A stretch of DNA of 64,000 bases from Nelumbo lutea (lineage: Eukaryota > Streptophyta > Magnoliopsida > Proteales > Nelumbonaceae): positions 59,261,759-59,325,758 of the forward strand of contig JAKGHH010000003.1 in the NCBI GenBank assembly GCA_022828595.1, written 5' to 3'. The number at the start of each line of letters is the position of its first letter. Position 1 is the stretch's first letter. Below are positions 46,874-58,769 of the stretch, piece after piece. The position numbers were made by a program, and so were the translations under genes. The notes beneath the pieces were generated by a model. The model was not told the DNA's origin. It did not search any database and worked only from the letters and a program-made list of their open reading frames with translations.

Positions 46874-47220
46874 GATCACACAGATGACTCAATAGTTCCA
46901 TGCATCGAGTTTCTCCTTCTGGGTGCTTATTGTATTTGATCTCTTTGCATTTTTTACTTTTAATTTCATGGTTGGCGACCGATCGATCCGTCGAGATGGG
47001 TAGCCGTGACAGAGATCGATCGTGTACAATAATTATGTAAAAAGGAGAGAAAAGAAAAGAAAAAACACAGAAGACAGATAGCACAGAGACCAGCCCTCTC
47101 CAAAAAGCCCAAGTTTTGAAAATGATGGGGCGTTTTGTGTACAGAGGAAGATGAGGCTTTTTTTAGTGTTAGATTACAAAGTTTTGTACAATAATCCAAT
47201 GATTGAATCTAAATGAAAGA
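46874..47220 (+). other. 3' UTR and flank of the YUCCA gene
   Basis: The region downstream of the stop probably holds the 3' UTR. No clear poly(A) signal can be chosen. It ends at a CT microsatellite (about 47238-47259). Confidence 0.45.
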
Positions 47221-48777
47221 GTTTGTTTAAAGGAAGACTCTCTCTCTCTCTCTCTCTCTAACCATTCTGGTGACATTGATTAATGAATGGTTTTGTTTAG
47301 AGGATTTATCTTAGGAAAGTGTTTGATGCTTTCTGTTTTCTGAGGTGAGGAAACCTACCTCCCCAAAACCACACATTTTGGTCCGCCAACTAATAAATCC
47401 TGACAGTTCACTGGATGGGCGACTCACGTCATTTTCAGGTTTTACCCATCAAGTTTTTATGAGGTGAGACTAGAGAGGGCCCCACCAATGGTCCACATCA
47501 TTGACTCAGCAGTCTACATATATCACCACAAGGGCAGGTTAGAGAGATATTTAGGGTTATTAGATTATATTGGTCCCATATCTACTATCCTGCCACCATT
47601 TCATCATTTTGTTCCATTCCTTTCCTTCGCTTGAGGATGACAAATACACGGAGAGGAGAGAGAGAGAGCAGCTAAGTTCCATATTGCTTTGCACATGGGG
47701 GCACAGTGGTAAACTAGAAAATTTTATCTGAAAAATTGAAAGTTTGAAACCAATAAAAGAATCTAGAGGGTGTTTGGCATTGATGCGTTTCTTGGCCATT
47801 GCATTTAAATAAATAAATAAACTTCGAGTTGCTTTAAAATAATTTACATATCAGTATTTTAGTATAAATATGGATAAGAATCAATTTCTTATGTCAATTT
47901 GTATAGAAACACCAACTTTAGTGCATAGGTTTTAATTTTGTGCAAGAAGCAATTATGAGAAACACCATTTTGACTTAATTCCTTTTAAAAAGTATTATAC
48001 CAAGATGCCAAACATTATCCTAGTCTTGCCTTATTTATACTTGAGGTATACATATGTATAGATTGATTTTTAATTCTTTTATATTTTGACTCGGAATGTG
48101 GCCAACTGAGCAACAAACATCTAGGGATAGTAGCGGGGCGAGTTTCAGAGAGGGTTTTGTAAATTTTTGACCCTCCCACTTATACCCTAGTTCTCTAGAA
48201 TGTGCAACGGGTTGGATTTTCAAAATCCGAACCATCTCTACACATGAAAATGCAAATAAACCCTTCCTGACCCCATCATCCTGCATTTGAGGGGTGGATG
48301 GGTTGGGCTCTTGAGTTGGATTTAGAACCCATATCTATTTTTTTGTTATTTTCTATTTTATATTAGCAATAAACAAGTAAATTAAAATAACATGAACAAA
48401 CACCAAAATTTCAAATTATTTGATTGAAGGATCTAGAAAATATGTAAATTATTAATTATTCTTTATATAAGATTCAAAACATTATTAAGTTCAACACATA
48501 ATACATAAATTTATATGTTTTATATTAACAATATAATTATAAACACTAGGGTATTTTAGTAAATTTAATATGCAGATTGAAGAGGGTTACATTGATTTTT
48601 GCCTCATACCATACCTATATAATGTTTTAAATACCAAAACCCATCCTTGTCCCAAAATCAATCGGTTCAAAAAAAAAAAAAACCCAAAATCCATCAGCGA
48701 GGGAGGGGTAGAAGAAAAATAAGAGATTTGAATTGAGATGGGAGGTCGGAACAAAATATTAATAAAATTTAGAAAAT
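47221..48777. other. No gene seen
   Basis: No coding motif. Contains the CT microsatellite at 47238-47259 and a few A-rich stretches. Confidence 0.4.
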
Positions 48778-48850
48778 GGCGTAACACGGAATCGAACCAA
48801 AGACCTTTAGTGTGTTAGACTGACGTGATAACCAACCACACCACGACACC
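48778..48850 (-). tRNA. tRNA-Val (anticodon AAC)-like gene, probably degenerate
   Basis: On the minus strand, 73 nt fold as a cloverleaf: acceptor GGTGTCG with TTACGCC, D-arm GTGT...ATCAC, anticodon stem-loop TCAGT-CTAACAC-ACTAA and TTCGATT in the T-loop. Box A and box B are recognisable (TGGTTGGTTATCAC, GGTTCGATTCC). TTTT (48773-48776) follows one base after the end, as a polymerase III terminator. Plant tRNA-Val(AAC) has the same D-arm and anticodon arm. Mismatches in the acceptor stem (one pair), the anticodon stem (one) and the T stem suggest a pseudogene or a diverged copy. No intron. Confidence 0.68.
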
Positions 48851-49257
48851 TGATTGTGATCTTGAGTGTAATAAATTATAGTAATGGGTTTCAGAAGAAC
48901 AATTAATGTATTTACCATTTCGGACTTTTCAGTAGCCCCTTTTGATGGCTGCAATCTTATGATCACTCATCAACTTCTGACCTTTGTGTATGATAATTCT
49001 GACATTAGATCAATGGTATCTAACATTAATTTGTTTGTCAGGTTTAAATAAATAATTGTGTGGATGATCCATTTCTGTCAGCATTGTCCAGATTACTAGA
49101 ATCCTGGCTTTGGATTCAAGCTTCAAAGTTTACATCATGAGATGATATTAGCAACCATGGTTTTAAATTTCGTGAAATATTGGAAAATCTTGGTTTCAAT
49201 CACAATAGTTGAAATGAAATTAAGAAAATGTTGGGTGTGGAATTTAGAGCGTTTATT
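48851..49257. other. No gene seen
   Basis: No feature beyond the tRNA-like gene and the following MITE. Confidence 0.4.
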
Positions 49258-49652
49258 TAGGGGTGTCAATTGGACTGGATTTGGTTCAACCCGATCCAGT
49301 CTAATGTGAGTCCATTACAAATAGATTAGGTCCAATCCAATCCAATCCAATAAATAATTTGGATCATTTTGGATTGGTCTAATTTATTGTTTGGATCGTT
49401 CAATTTGTTCAAATTCATTTTAATTTAGATTGGTTTTAACCCAAACCTAATTTATAAACACCTATATTCTTATCTTAAATCAATGAATCGAATATTGACT
49501 TAATCCAACCGAATCCAATATAATTTTTTCTTTTTTTTTACGAACAGACCAAGTCCAATCCAGTGTAATAAATATTTTGGACCAGATTGGTCCAATCCAG
49601 TATATCTTTTTGGTCCGTCCAATCCATCCAATTTGATTTTGGGACACCCTTA
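49258..49652. mobile_element. hAT-like MITE, family 2 (copy 2)
   Basis: 395 bp copy of 29378-29790, ends TAGGGGTGTCAATTGG and GGGACACCCTTA. The interior has the same GGACTGGATTTGGT and CCAATCC content in the same orientation. The flanking 8-bp duplication (CGTTTATT/GGTCTAAT) is poor, so the exact edges are uncertain. Confidence 0.65.
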
Positions 49653-51272
49653 GGTCTAATTATGGTAGATGTATAAATATTTTATGTATGGTAAATCAAA
49701 ATTTTAATTAATCATTTTAAAAACATCAAATAGTTTATTTACTTTTCATTCCTTCCCATTTTACAATATGTGCTTTCATGTTTAACAAGATATACTTACC
49801 ATCAACACTTCAACAATGTTGAAGATGTCAATTGCCATTTTATCACTGGTTCACATTTTTTGATTCATAGTGTAATTCATATACCATAGATTTTACCATG
49901 AATTTATTGCAGAATAAATGTTACAATTTTACTGAAATTTTAGGATTTCATCATATGGTTCACCAATTAAATTTTATCATGAATTTTAATTAATAATTTG
50001 CACAATTTTTCAAAATTCTTAAAATTCCACTTCTACTTTTTGGGTCTAAAATTATAAATTTTTCAAATTTCAAAACCTTGGTTGCAACTTGAGCACACAA
50101 AATAAAAAAATCCTGCCTCTTCTTTTTGTCTTTTCCTCTTTTCTCATTATTATTTTTTTTAATCCTTTACTCTTCTTACTAAGCTCTGATTCAAATTTAT
50201 ATGCTACATTGAATCAACAAAATAAGCAGGAAAAGAAACCCAGATGTACACAAAAGGGAAAAGGGAAAACAAAGCACATGAGTCACCAAGTGTTGATGAA
50301 ACCACACAGCTAGAGGCCTTTCTCCCTGTGGCCCATGTATGTATTTCTCCACCCACCACAACATCTTTCAAAAGAACATTGATGCTGGTGTACATCTCAG
50401 ATATCCTTTATGGTACACAATCTGCAGCAGTTCTATTTTTCTCTACTTGTTCAAGTACCTGAACTTTGCACCACTTCCAGTTTTAAAAGTTGAAACACAA
50501 GTACAACTGTGTTTCTCTGTCTTTTTCTCCATGGATCATCTGCATGTTTTCTTTTTGTTGGAGCACCTATGGCTTTCATTACATCTCCATCTTCTCACTT
50601 AACCATCACTAACACCAAGAAAACATCTGTGGGCTTGCCACCATCCGTCTCCCTTATTTCAGAACCCACTATATATATATGGAGGCCCATGTCTCCCTGA
50701 TTGTCTAGACAAGGTTCTCTTATTTCAGGATCCAATGACTTATAAACAGTAAGGTTTACACAATGAGAAGTGAAAACACCTTCATTGCATCAACACTAAA
50801 AAGGAAAGGAAAAAAAGGGGGAAAAGGAAAGAAAGAAGAAAGAAGCTTTTAAATTTATGGGTTGCCCTTAGTTTTTGATGTTGATGTTACCTACTTCCAT
50901 TTCTCTCTATGCCCTATCAATGATGGATATGGCTGACATCACTCAGAAAAGTGAAGGATGTATTCTTTAACTCCTTACTAAGTTTTGTAGAATGAAGACA
51001 ACAGACATAAAAACCCAAGTCTCTCCATTCATCCCCTAAATCTGTTTATGTGGGAAGGAACTGAGGCTCAATAATTTGACAGTGCAGCATGTACACATTT
51101 TTTATGGTTTGGAAAAATCTCTTACAAGTGGGATGTCCTATGTTTAGCAACATGTTGTAACATGTGGGGAGCAAACTTTTCCATTGATGGGTGGCACTAT
51201 CCATGAAAATCACATTGGTTTTGTTTAAAACATCTCTTACTAAACAACAACAATAAAATTAAATGTTGCATT
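49653..51272. other. No gene seen
   Basis: No coding motif or RNA gene recognised in the open frames around 50089-50700. Confidence 0.4.
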
Positions 51273-53130
51273 TGAAACGGATGGTAGAATCCACCGTATG
51301 GATGCCAAAACAGTTGCGGAATGGGTGGGCGAAATTCAAAAATTTTCTACCTACCTTTCAATTGGGAATCGCATTCCCTAATTTTAGAATCATGATTCAA
51401 GGATCTTACTAGAACCAAAACCGACTCAGATCTGAACCAAAAGAGAAGGGAGTAATTATACCTGATCCAGAGAAATAATATCTCCCAAAGTTGGTGTTCA
51501 CGCCCAAAAAAGGCACCAAGATATGCTCCTACTGAAGATGACACAACAATTGTGGAACAGAACCAACAGAGTGCGTCCTACACACTGAATCATTCACAAG
51601 AAACCTTTGGATGACAATGAGCACCAAACAGAATCAGCCTTTCAACAAAGACTGATATCAAAAACTTTTCTTGATCTTTCTCTAACAGAGAAAATGAACT
51701 GCAATAGATAGTGGTGGCTGCAACATGAGGGAGCTAGAGAAAAAGATGGCAAACTACTTTTCCTTCTCTAGGGTTTCTGAGATCCTATCTCACAAACTGT
51801 AGGGCGTATTCTTTGTAAATCCCGTAGGGTTCAAATTCTTATAATTCGAATAGGGTTTCTTCTAGTTTCTTAAAGATTAAGAAAATATATCCTGGTCATA
51901 TCAGGAGTTGCCCTTATCCAAATCTGTATTTAGATTATGGCTCTTCTTAATCCAATCTATAAATTAGATAAGCTTTAGGGCTCATCCTAGTCTCAGATCC
52001 GCCCCTTGTTAATGACTGATCAAATCAGCCCAGTTCGAAATGGACTTTAGGCCCAATAAGAATCAAGTGCTCAAAAGTCTTCCAAATTGCTGCCCAGTTG
52101 GGCTTCTTTGTATGGCATGGGACCCAAACATTGATCTACACACCAGCCACATGGGTTCGGCCCAGCCTCTGTTACAAGGCTAGTCCGAATTCACTAGAGA
52201 GCCCAATGAACCCGCTGAGCCCATCATATAGACCCTATGGGCCCAACACTTACAATAAGTGGTCTCCAGGCCAAACCATCTTATAAAAACCCAGGGACTG
52301 TGGGCAGATGCAAGATTAGCCCATCAGGTGTTATCCCAAATGGCCTTACACTTAACCTCTCAGCCCATAATGATTAAGCATTGCTTGACAAGAGAGGACC
52401 TCTCCCTCGGCTGCAAGGAACAGTGTTGCACTCTCTACTTACATGGATTCCAAGAACTAAAACCATTTGCAAATATTTTGAAACCATACTTAAATATATA
52501 TCATATATATAAATTTTGCAAAACAAAATTCCAATGATTGAAATCAACTGCTGGCAGTTTGGTTTCCATTAGAGAGAGTGTATCCCCGATCATTATCTTT
52601 GTCCACAAAGGGACTGATCCCATCACTATGATCACCCACTCAAATGAATTATCAGACTGTCCCAACATACCCAAGTTTTGACCCCCGCTAAGGATCTCAC
52701 TGATTGGCATATCAAAGATAGCCCAATCCCAACATACCTAGGTTTTGACCCCCGCTAAGGATCTCACTTTCCAGTTTTTTCCATCAATCTCCAAGGTCTA
52801 GGACAATACTGGAAATCTGGTTCGGTTCAAGGGTTTAAGTAATCCTACACTGCATGTGCCTTGGGTCACACCTTGGCGGCTAAGACAAGCCACCCCAACA
52901 GTTGGTAGCACACCAGTGTCAGCCTCGGCATGATAAATCTCCCCAGACTTATCCAACGGCTATGAACATTTAAAGTCAACACAAGTCCTATTAAGTGTCC
53001 AATTTTAGGGTCTTATACACAGAAGTATACCACACAACATGAATCAAACATGTACTTCATTTATTTACATTAAATATCAAAAGTACATCAAAACTTATTG
53101 AAGCTAAGGGCATACAAAAACTGTCCAACA
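51273..53130 (-). repeat. 3' LTR of copia element C
   Basis: 1858-bp direct repeat of 58770-60566. On the minus strand it begins TGTTGGACAG and ends CTTTCA-type sequence at its inner-leader equivalent. It contains a local duplication: the phrase ending TTTTGACCCCCGCTAAGG occurs twice (about 52670-52700 and 52735-52765), where the other LTR has different sequence. Open frames inside it occur in both LTRs and are not genes. Confidence 0.88.
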
Positions 53131-53144
53131 GCTCCCATTTGCAC

Positions 53145-53800
53145 TTAGGTCCAATCTGGTACAAGCCGGAGTCCCATACTTTCCACGTGTTTCTCAAACA
53201 CCTTTTGTGTGAGTGGCTTAGTTAATGGGTCTATCACATTATCCGTCGATGCTACCTTCTGAATCAAGACATCCCCTCTACTAACGATCTCCCGCTGTAC
53301 ATGGTACTTCCTCTCGATGTGCTTTGACTTCGAGTAGGCCTGAGGCTCCTTAGCCTGGGCGATTGCTCCATTGTTGTCACACAACAACGGGATGGGTGAT
53401 GTGCATGGAATCACTCCTAATTCGTAAACGAACTTTTTCATCCACACAACTTCCTTGGCAGCTTCACTTGCGGCAATGTACTCGGCTTCGGTTGTGGAGT
53501 CTGCCGTGGACCCCTGTTTGCTACTTTTTCAACAAACAACACACGATCCTATTGTGAAAACATATCCAGATGTAGACTTTCTATCATCTGGATCCGATTG
53601 GAAATCGGCATCAGTATACCCCAGAATTTGCAGTGAACTACCATCGAATACTAGACAAAACTCTTTTGTCCTTCGAAGGTATTTAAGTATGTTCTTCACA
53701 GCTGTCCAATGCTCCTGCCCTGGGTTGGTTTGGAACCTGCTTATGACACTCACCGCCTAAGCAATGTCAGGGCGAGTGCACAACATGGCATACATAATGC
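53145..53800 (-). pseudogene. Copia pol: RNase H (element C)
   Basis: Two open frames, 53145-53447 and 53529-53753, hold the C-terminal copia RNase H region (CDNNGAIAQA, then SKHIERKYHVQREIV, and YTDADFQSDPDDRKST). They lie in different frames with breaks between them. The polyprotein end (VPDWT) is just before the 3' LTR. Confidence 0.85.
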
Positions 53801-54830
53801 TCCCTACGGCTGAGGCATAGGAAATGTCTTTCATGCCCTCAATCTCCTCAGAAGTCTTGGGAGACATATTCTTGGAGAGAGTGACTCTGTGCTTGAAAGG
53901 AATGTTTCCTTTCTTGGAGTTCTCTATGCTGTACCTTTTGGCAATTTTGTCAATGTAAGCAGCCTGGGATAATCCAATTATCTACTTTGATCTATCTCTG
54001 TAGAGTCGAAGACCCAGTATATAGGAAGCATCTCTAAGATCTTTCATGGAGAATTGCTACGAAAGCCACACCTTGACCAAAGTCAACATTCCTACATCAT
54101 TCCCAATGAGTAGGATATCATCCACATATAACACCAAAAAGGTGATCTTATCCCTAGTGGACCTCCTGTAAACATAGGGCTCATCCGGATTCTGCTCAAA
54201 GTCAAACGATTTGACGGCAGAGTCAAAATGGATGTTCCAACTCCTAGAAGCCTGCTTAAGTCCATATATGGATCTATTAAGTTTACATACCATGTGTTCT
54301 TGACCAGTAGCAGTGAAACTTTGTGGTTGCTACATGTAGATATCTTCACTAAGATCTCTATTCAGGAACATGGTTTTGACATCCATTTGCCAAATCTCGT
54401 AGTCATGGTATGTTGCTACAGCTAGCAAGATCCTAATGGATTTAAGTATGGCCACGGGCAAAAATGTTTCCTCATAGTCGATACCTTCTTTCTGAGTATA
54501 CCCTTTCACCACCAAACGAGATTTGTAGGTCTTAGTCCTGCCATCAGGGCCCTTTTTCCTCTTATAGATCCATTTGCAACCAATTGATTTTACCCCAGAG
54601 GGCGGATCTACTAGAGTCCAGACTCCATTGGCCTCCATCGAGTCCATCTCAGCTCTCATGGCCTCCACCCACTTCTGGGAATCTATGTCCAAGATAACTT
54701 TCGCGTAAGTCACGGGATCCTCCTCACTAGTCAAGGCTTCCACCAGGTAACTATCCTGGTCATAACCATAACGGACTGGTGGTCTGGATAAATGGGTGGA
54801 TCTTCTAGGTTGGTCACTACCTGGAACCTA
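53801..54830 (-). pseudogene. Copia pol: reverse transcriptase (element C)
   Basis: The 54330-54743 frame has the RT start (GCKWIYKRKKGPDGR and the DYEETFLPV motif). The 54057-54293 frame holds the active site (VLYVDDILLIGND near residue 60) and the preceding IYGLKQASRSWN. Frameshifts separate the two and continue downstream to 53801. Confidence 0.85.
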
Positions 54831-56038
54831 CGGGACATCTCCCACTGATCCTGAACTCTCCTCATCAAGAACTATTTCCTGACAATGAGTGTCCAAGATA
54901 TAATCCGTCTCTAAGAATATGGCATTTCGACTGCAGAACACTTTCTGCTCACTTGGGTCATAGAAAAGATAACCCACTGAATCCTTTGGGTAGCCTACAA
55001 ACAGGCAACGGCTGGTCTTGGATTCCAACTTGTCCGCACTCATTCTTTTAACGTACACAGGACAACCCCAAATCTTCAAGTGTTAGACACTTGGTTTCTT
55101 TTCAGTCCATAGCTCGTATGGAGTTTTCGAAACTGATTTGGTTGGAACCCGATTCAGCACGTAAATTGCGGTTTCTAACGCATATCCCCAAAATGATGTG
55201 GGCAATTCTAAGCATGTGAGAAGTGACCAGACCATGTCTAGCAATGTCTTATTCCTCCTCTCTGAAACACTGTTAAGCTGGGGTGTTGCAGGAGGAGCCA
55301 ACTGTGAGATAATCCCATTGGCCTTCAAGTAGTCCCTGAATTCGTCAAAGAGATACTCACCACCTCGATCTGATCGAAGGGCCTTAATTTCTCTCCCCAA
55401 CTATTTCTCGACCTCCTGTCTGAACTCTTTGAACTTTTCAAAGGATACAGATTTATGTCTCATCAGGTACACGTAACCATATCATGAGAAATCATCGGTA
55501 AGGTGATGAAATACACGTGTTGGTTGCGGGTCCTAACACTCAGGGGACCATCACTATGTATAAGGTCAGGTGTGCCTGTACATCTCTCAGGCTTACCGTT
55601 AAATGGCCGCTTTGTCATCTCGCCCCTAAGGCAAGGCTCACAAGTGGGGAGGTTTTCTACATTTAGAAAACCTAAAGGACCATCCTTTACCAATCTTGTG
55701 ATTTGGTCAATACCGATGTGGCCAAGTCGGTAATGCCATAAGCATGTGGGACTAACTATGTCACGAGTCCTTTTCCTGGGGATTTCGACCGACGTAGTTT
55801 TGGTTAGGTTAGTTTCTAGAGAAGGATGTAGAACATAGAGACCGTTCTCCAGTTCCCCGCATGCAATGAATTTGGTGTTCCTTTTGATAGTAATCATATT
55901 ACTAAAAGAGACAGTATATCCATCTACACATAGTTTAAAAATAGAAATCAAATTTCTTCTTAGATTTTGTACATAAAGGCAGTCTTTCAGTACAAGAATC
56001 CCTTCTCTAAAATTCAATTCTACGGTTCCTATCACCAT
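54828..56038 (-). pseudogene. Copia pol: pre-integrase finger and integrase (element C)
   Basis: Open pieces are 55463-56038 (GAG-pre-integrase finger: LWHYRLGHIG and CEPCLRG), 55083-55400 (integrase core: LRSDRGGEYL and SERRNKTLLDM) and 54828-55079 (after the core: WGCPVYVKRM). They are in separate frames. The acidic integrase residues are partly visible (D, E), but the enzyme is broken. Confidence 0.85.
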
Positions 56039-56770
56039 AGCTGCAACACTACAGGGGTTCTGCTTACTTTGAACCCCTGCAGTGAATTACATGCATGAGT
56101 TGAAGCCCCGAAGTCAGCACACTAGGACACAGAAGTTACTAATAAATTAGTTTTCATGACACAAGTTTCGAAAGTACCTTTCTTAGATTCTAGGTAGGTA
56201 GGACAATTCCTCTTCCAGTGGCCGGCTTGCTTGCTTGCAGAAGTGACAGGCATCGGATGCCTTATCTTTCTTTTGTTTCTTAGATTTGGTGGTTTTCTTC
56301 TGAGGCTTTCTCTTTGCCTTCCTCTTCTTGCCAGACTTGCCAGCTTCAACAAGCATGGCTATTAGCTCATCCTTCCTTATTAATTCCTCAGCTCTTTGTA
56401 ATATATTGCTGAGCTCTTAGATGCTAACACTCAGCTTGTTCATATTATAATTCATAATGAACGGGTTGAAGGACAGAGGCAGAGAGTTGAGAATAGCATC
56501 GATCTGTGTGACCAGATCTAGCCCAGAACCAAGGGCCTCCAGCTCGTTTATGTAGCCCATCATCCGAAGACTGGTCATGCACTTGCTGCCCCTTAGTCAT
56601 CTATGCAGTTATGAACTGTTTTAGGACCTTTTGTCGAGTAGAACGATTCTGCTCTTCATATATAGTCTTCAGACTATCCAATATGTCTTTGGCGAGTTTG
56701 ATCTAATCAAATTGCCTCTGTATCGGATTGTCCAAAGAGGCTATGATATAGCAGCGGGCTAGGGAGTTTT
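56039..56770 (-). pseudogene. Copia gag, C-terminal part with broken zinc knuckle (element C)
   Basis: The 56122-56352 frame shows a lysine-rich stretch and GHWKRNCP, the second half of a CCHC knuckle. The first half (CHFC) is in another frame, upstream of a CAAG-repeat (about 56225-56240), so a small duplication there probably caused the frameshift. Confidence 0.8.
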
Positions 56771-56966
56771 TGTCCTCTCATTCTTGGTATTCTCTCCTTC
56801 GGGCCTCAGAAGCCCTATCCCCCGGACGATCCGGAGCAGGATTTTTAGCCACCTTATCTAGTTTTTCTGAAGCTAGGACCAGCATAAGGTTTCTGTACCA
56901 GGCGGGATAATTGGGTTCCTTAAGCTTGCTGTCATCAAGCAACTTAGAAAATTGCCCGTTTGTCAT
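56771..56966 (-). pseudogene. Copia gag, N-terminal part (element C)
   Basis: The start at 56966 (MTNGQFSKLLDDSKL) is typical of copia gag, with NYPAWYRNLMLVLASEK following. The frame ends at 56778. Confidence 0.8.
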
Positions 56967-58769
56967 TTTCTGGTAAAACAACAAAACATTAGTCCACAAC
57001 CTTTAGTTTGATTCATGTTACCTACATAGATATGGCTTTTAATCTATATTTCATTTCCATTTGTTCATCTCTGAGATTTCCCTCCTCTCTTAGTGACGGA
57101 GACGGTGAGATGTCTCTGGAAATGTGGGAAATCACATAGGGTGCATGGAGACAAGTATTTCAGCTACATAACCCTACCACCTTTCTACGATGGATCACAT
57201 CCACTCATCGTATGAGTTTCCCTTTGGCCTCTATCAAACAAGGTTCAAAAAGTTTCAGGTAAAACTTTCTATCCAATGAGTGCTCACCCATCATATTCAG
57301 GGTACACCAAGGTACTGTGAGAGAGTTCCCATTTTTTGGTGAAGCCCCTCCCACATCGGTCTATGACGCCCCTATCATCTTATGAAACAGTCTGATAGAC
57401 CCAATAGCAAATGGATAACCCAATTTTATGGTGTGTTTCCTCATTACTGAAGGACCCATCATCATGGTAATGATGGAAGGCCTTTAGAGAGTCCATCATA
57501 TGGATCTCCCTATCACATGCACTCATATTGCCGGAGGGAACAAAATTACGCCCTAGTTCTCATTTAGGTCAAACCAAAGTGGCTCCCACTAACTTTAATA
57601 AAGTCAGATTTCTGGTGGGCCTAAATCGGCTAAGGTTTCTGCACGCTTCCCTTTTCAGGGTTGTAAGGCCCACCAAGCAAAGAGGGGTCATCCAATGACC
57701 TTAGGGGACACCATGGCAATGATGTGCATTCAGCCATGGTGTGCGCAAGAGCCACTAATGAATCATCATGGGCCAAGTGCTTATGGCCCATGGTCACAGC
57801 ACATCAAACATCCACACATCACATGGTATGGAAGAATTGATCCAATCAATCACTAGCTGTAAAGCCCATCAATTAGACCAACAAGACACAATATTAACAA
57901 TTAATATCATCTAGGTATATGGGCTGAATGGCAGTTAGCAGTTCGGCCCATATAGCTTTTCTCACATAAGTGGGCTTTTTGCAGTTTTAACTCTTTAAAA
58001 CTGGGCTTTACAGGTTGGGCCAAATTAATCCCTGCAATTGAACATCAGATTTGGGCCTGATAGTGTAAGAAAACTGGACTAAAAACAGTCCCCTTTCGAA
58101 CCCTAGTTTCGGTACAAACAGATTTGATCCAATCTGGTTCGAGATGGTCCGAAACTGATTTTCAATTCAAGAGTGAATTCAGGAAAGATCTGAAATTAAT
58201 ATTTCTGATTTCTAGACAATCATAAATCAGACATAGACTATTCACACCACTTGCAAAATAGAGGTTAGACACTAGGGCTGCAGTTTCATAAATTGCAAAA
58301 CGCAGAATGTTATCCCTCCATCTGCAAATCTCCAGCGCCACCGTCTTCTTCAATCAAGAAAATAAAATAAAATAAAATAGAAATCCTGTTTCTATTAATT
58401 AATTACATCATTGATTGAATCTTGTACATTTAGTCTAGAAAAATAAAAATAAATAAATAAAATAATTATTTTACAGACCAAATTGAATAGAAATTACAAA
58501 AGAGAACGTGTAGACAATCTACGCTAAATCTGCACTTCGATCTACAAGTACAAACAATCCATTAAATCAAGAAATAAATCAAGAACCACTCTAAATAAAT
58601 TTCAGATTTAAACAAAATTAATTTCAGATCAATCGCCCTCAACAAGAAACATTTTCTTGAAATCAAACAGCAAACTGCGCAATACTTGAATAGAACAGCT
58701 TCTATCGAATTGCGCAGATTCAGATCTGAATTCTTGGTTCAAGATTCAAACCTATGGCTTTGATACCAC
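56967..58769 (-). other. Leader and primer site of copia element C
   Basis: About 1.8 kb untranslated leader without coding motifs. The primer site on the minus strand is TGGTATCAAAGCC (58756-58768), one base from the LTR. The leader contains short A-rich runs (AATAAATAAAA near 58450). Confidence 0.75.

Noticed and set aside
50089..50700. Cluster of short plus-strand frames
   Set aside because: Overlapping frames of 60-90 codons without motifs in low-complexity sequence; likely chance.
52098..52537. Open frames in the left LTR of copia C (also 59537-60033)
   Set aside because: They recur in both LTRs as expected for LTR sequence and have no known domain; no sign of selection.
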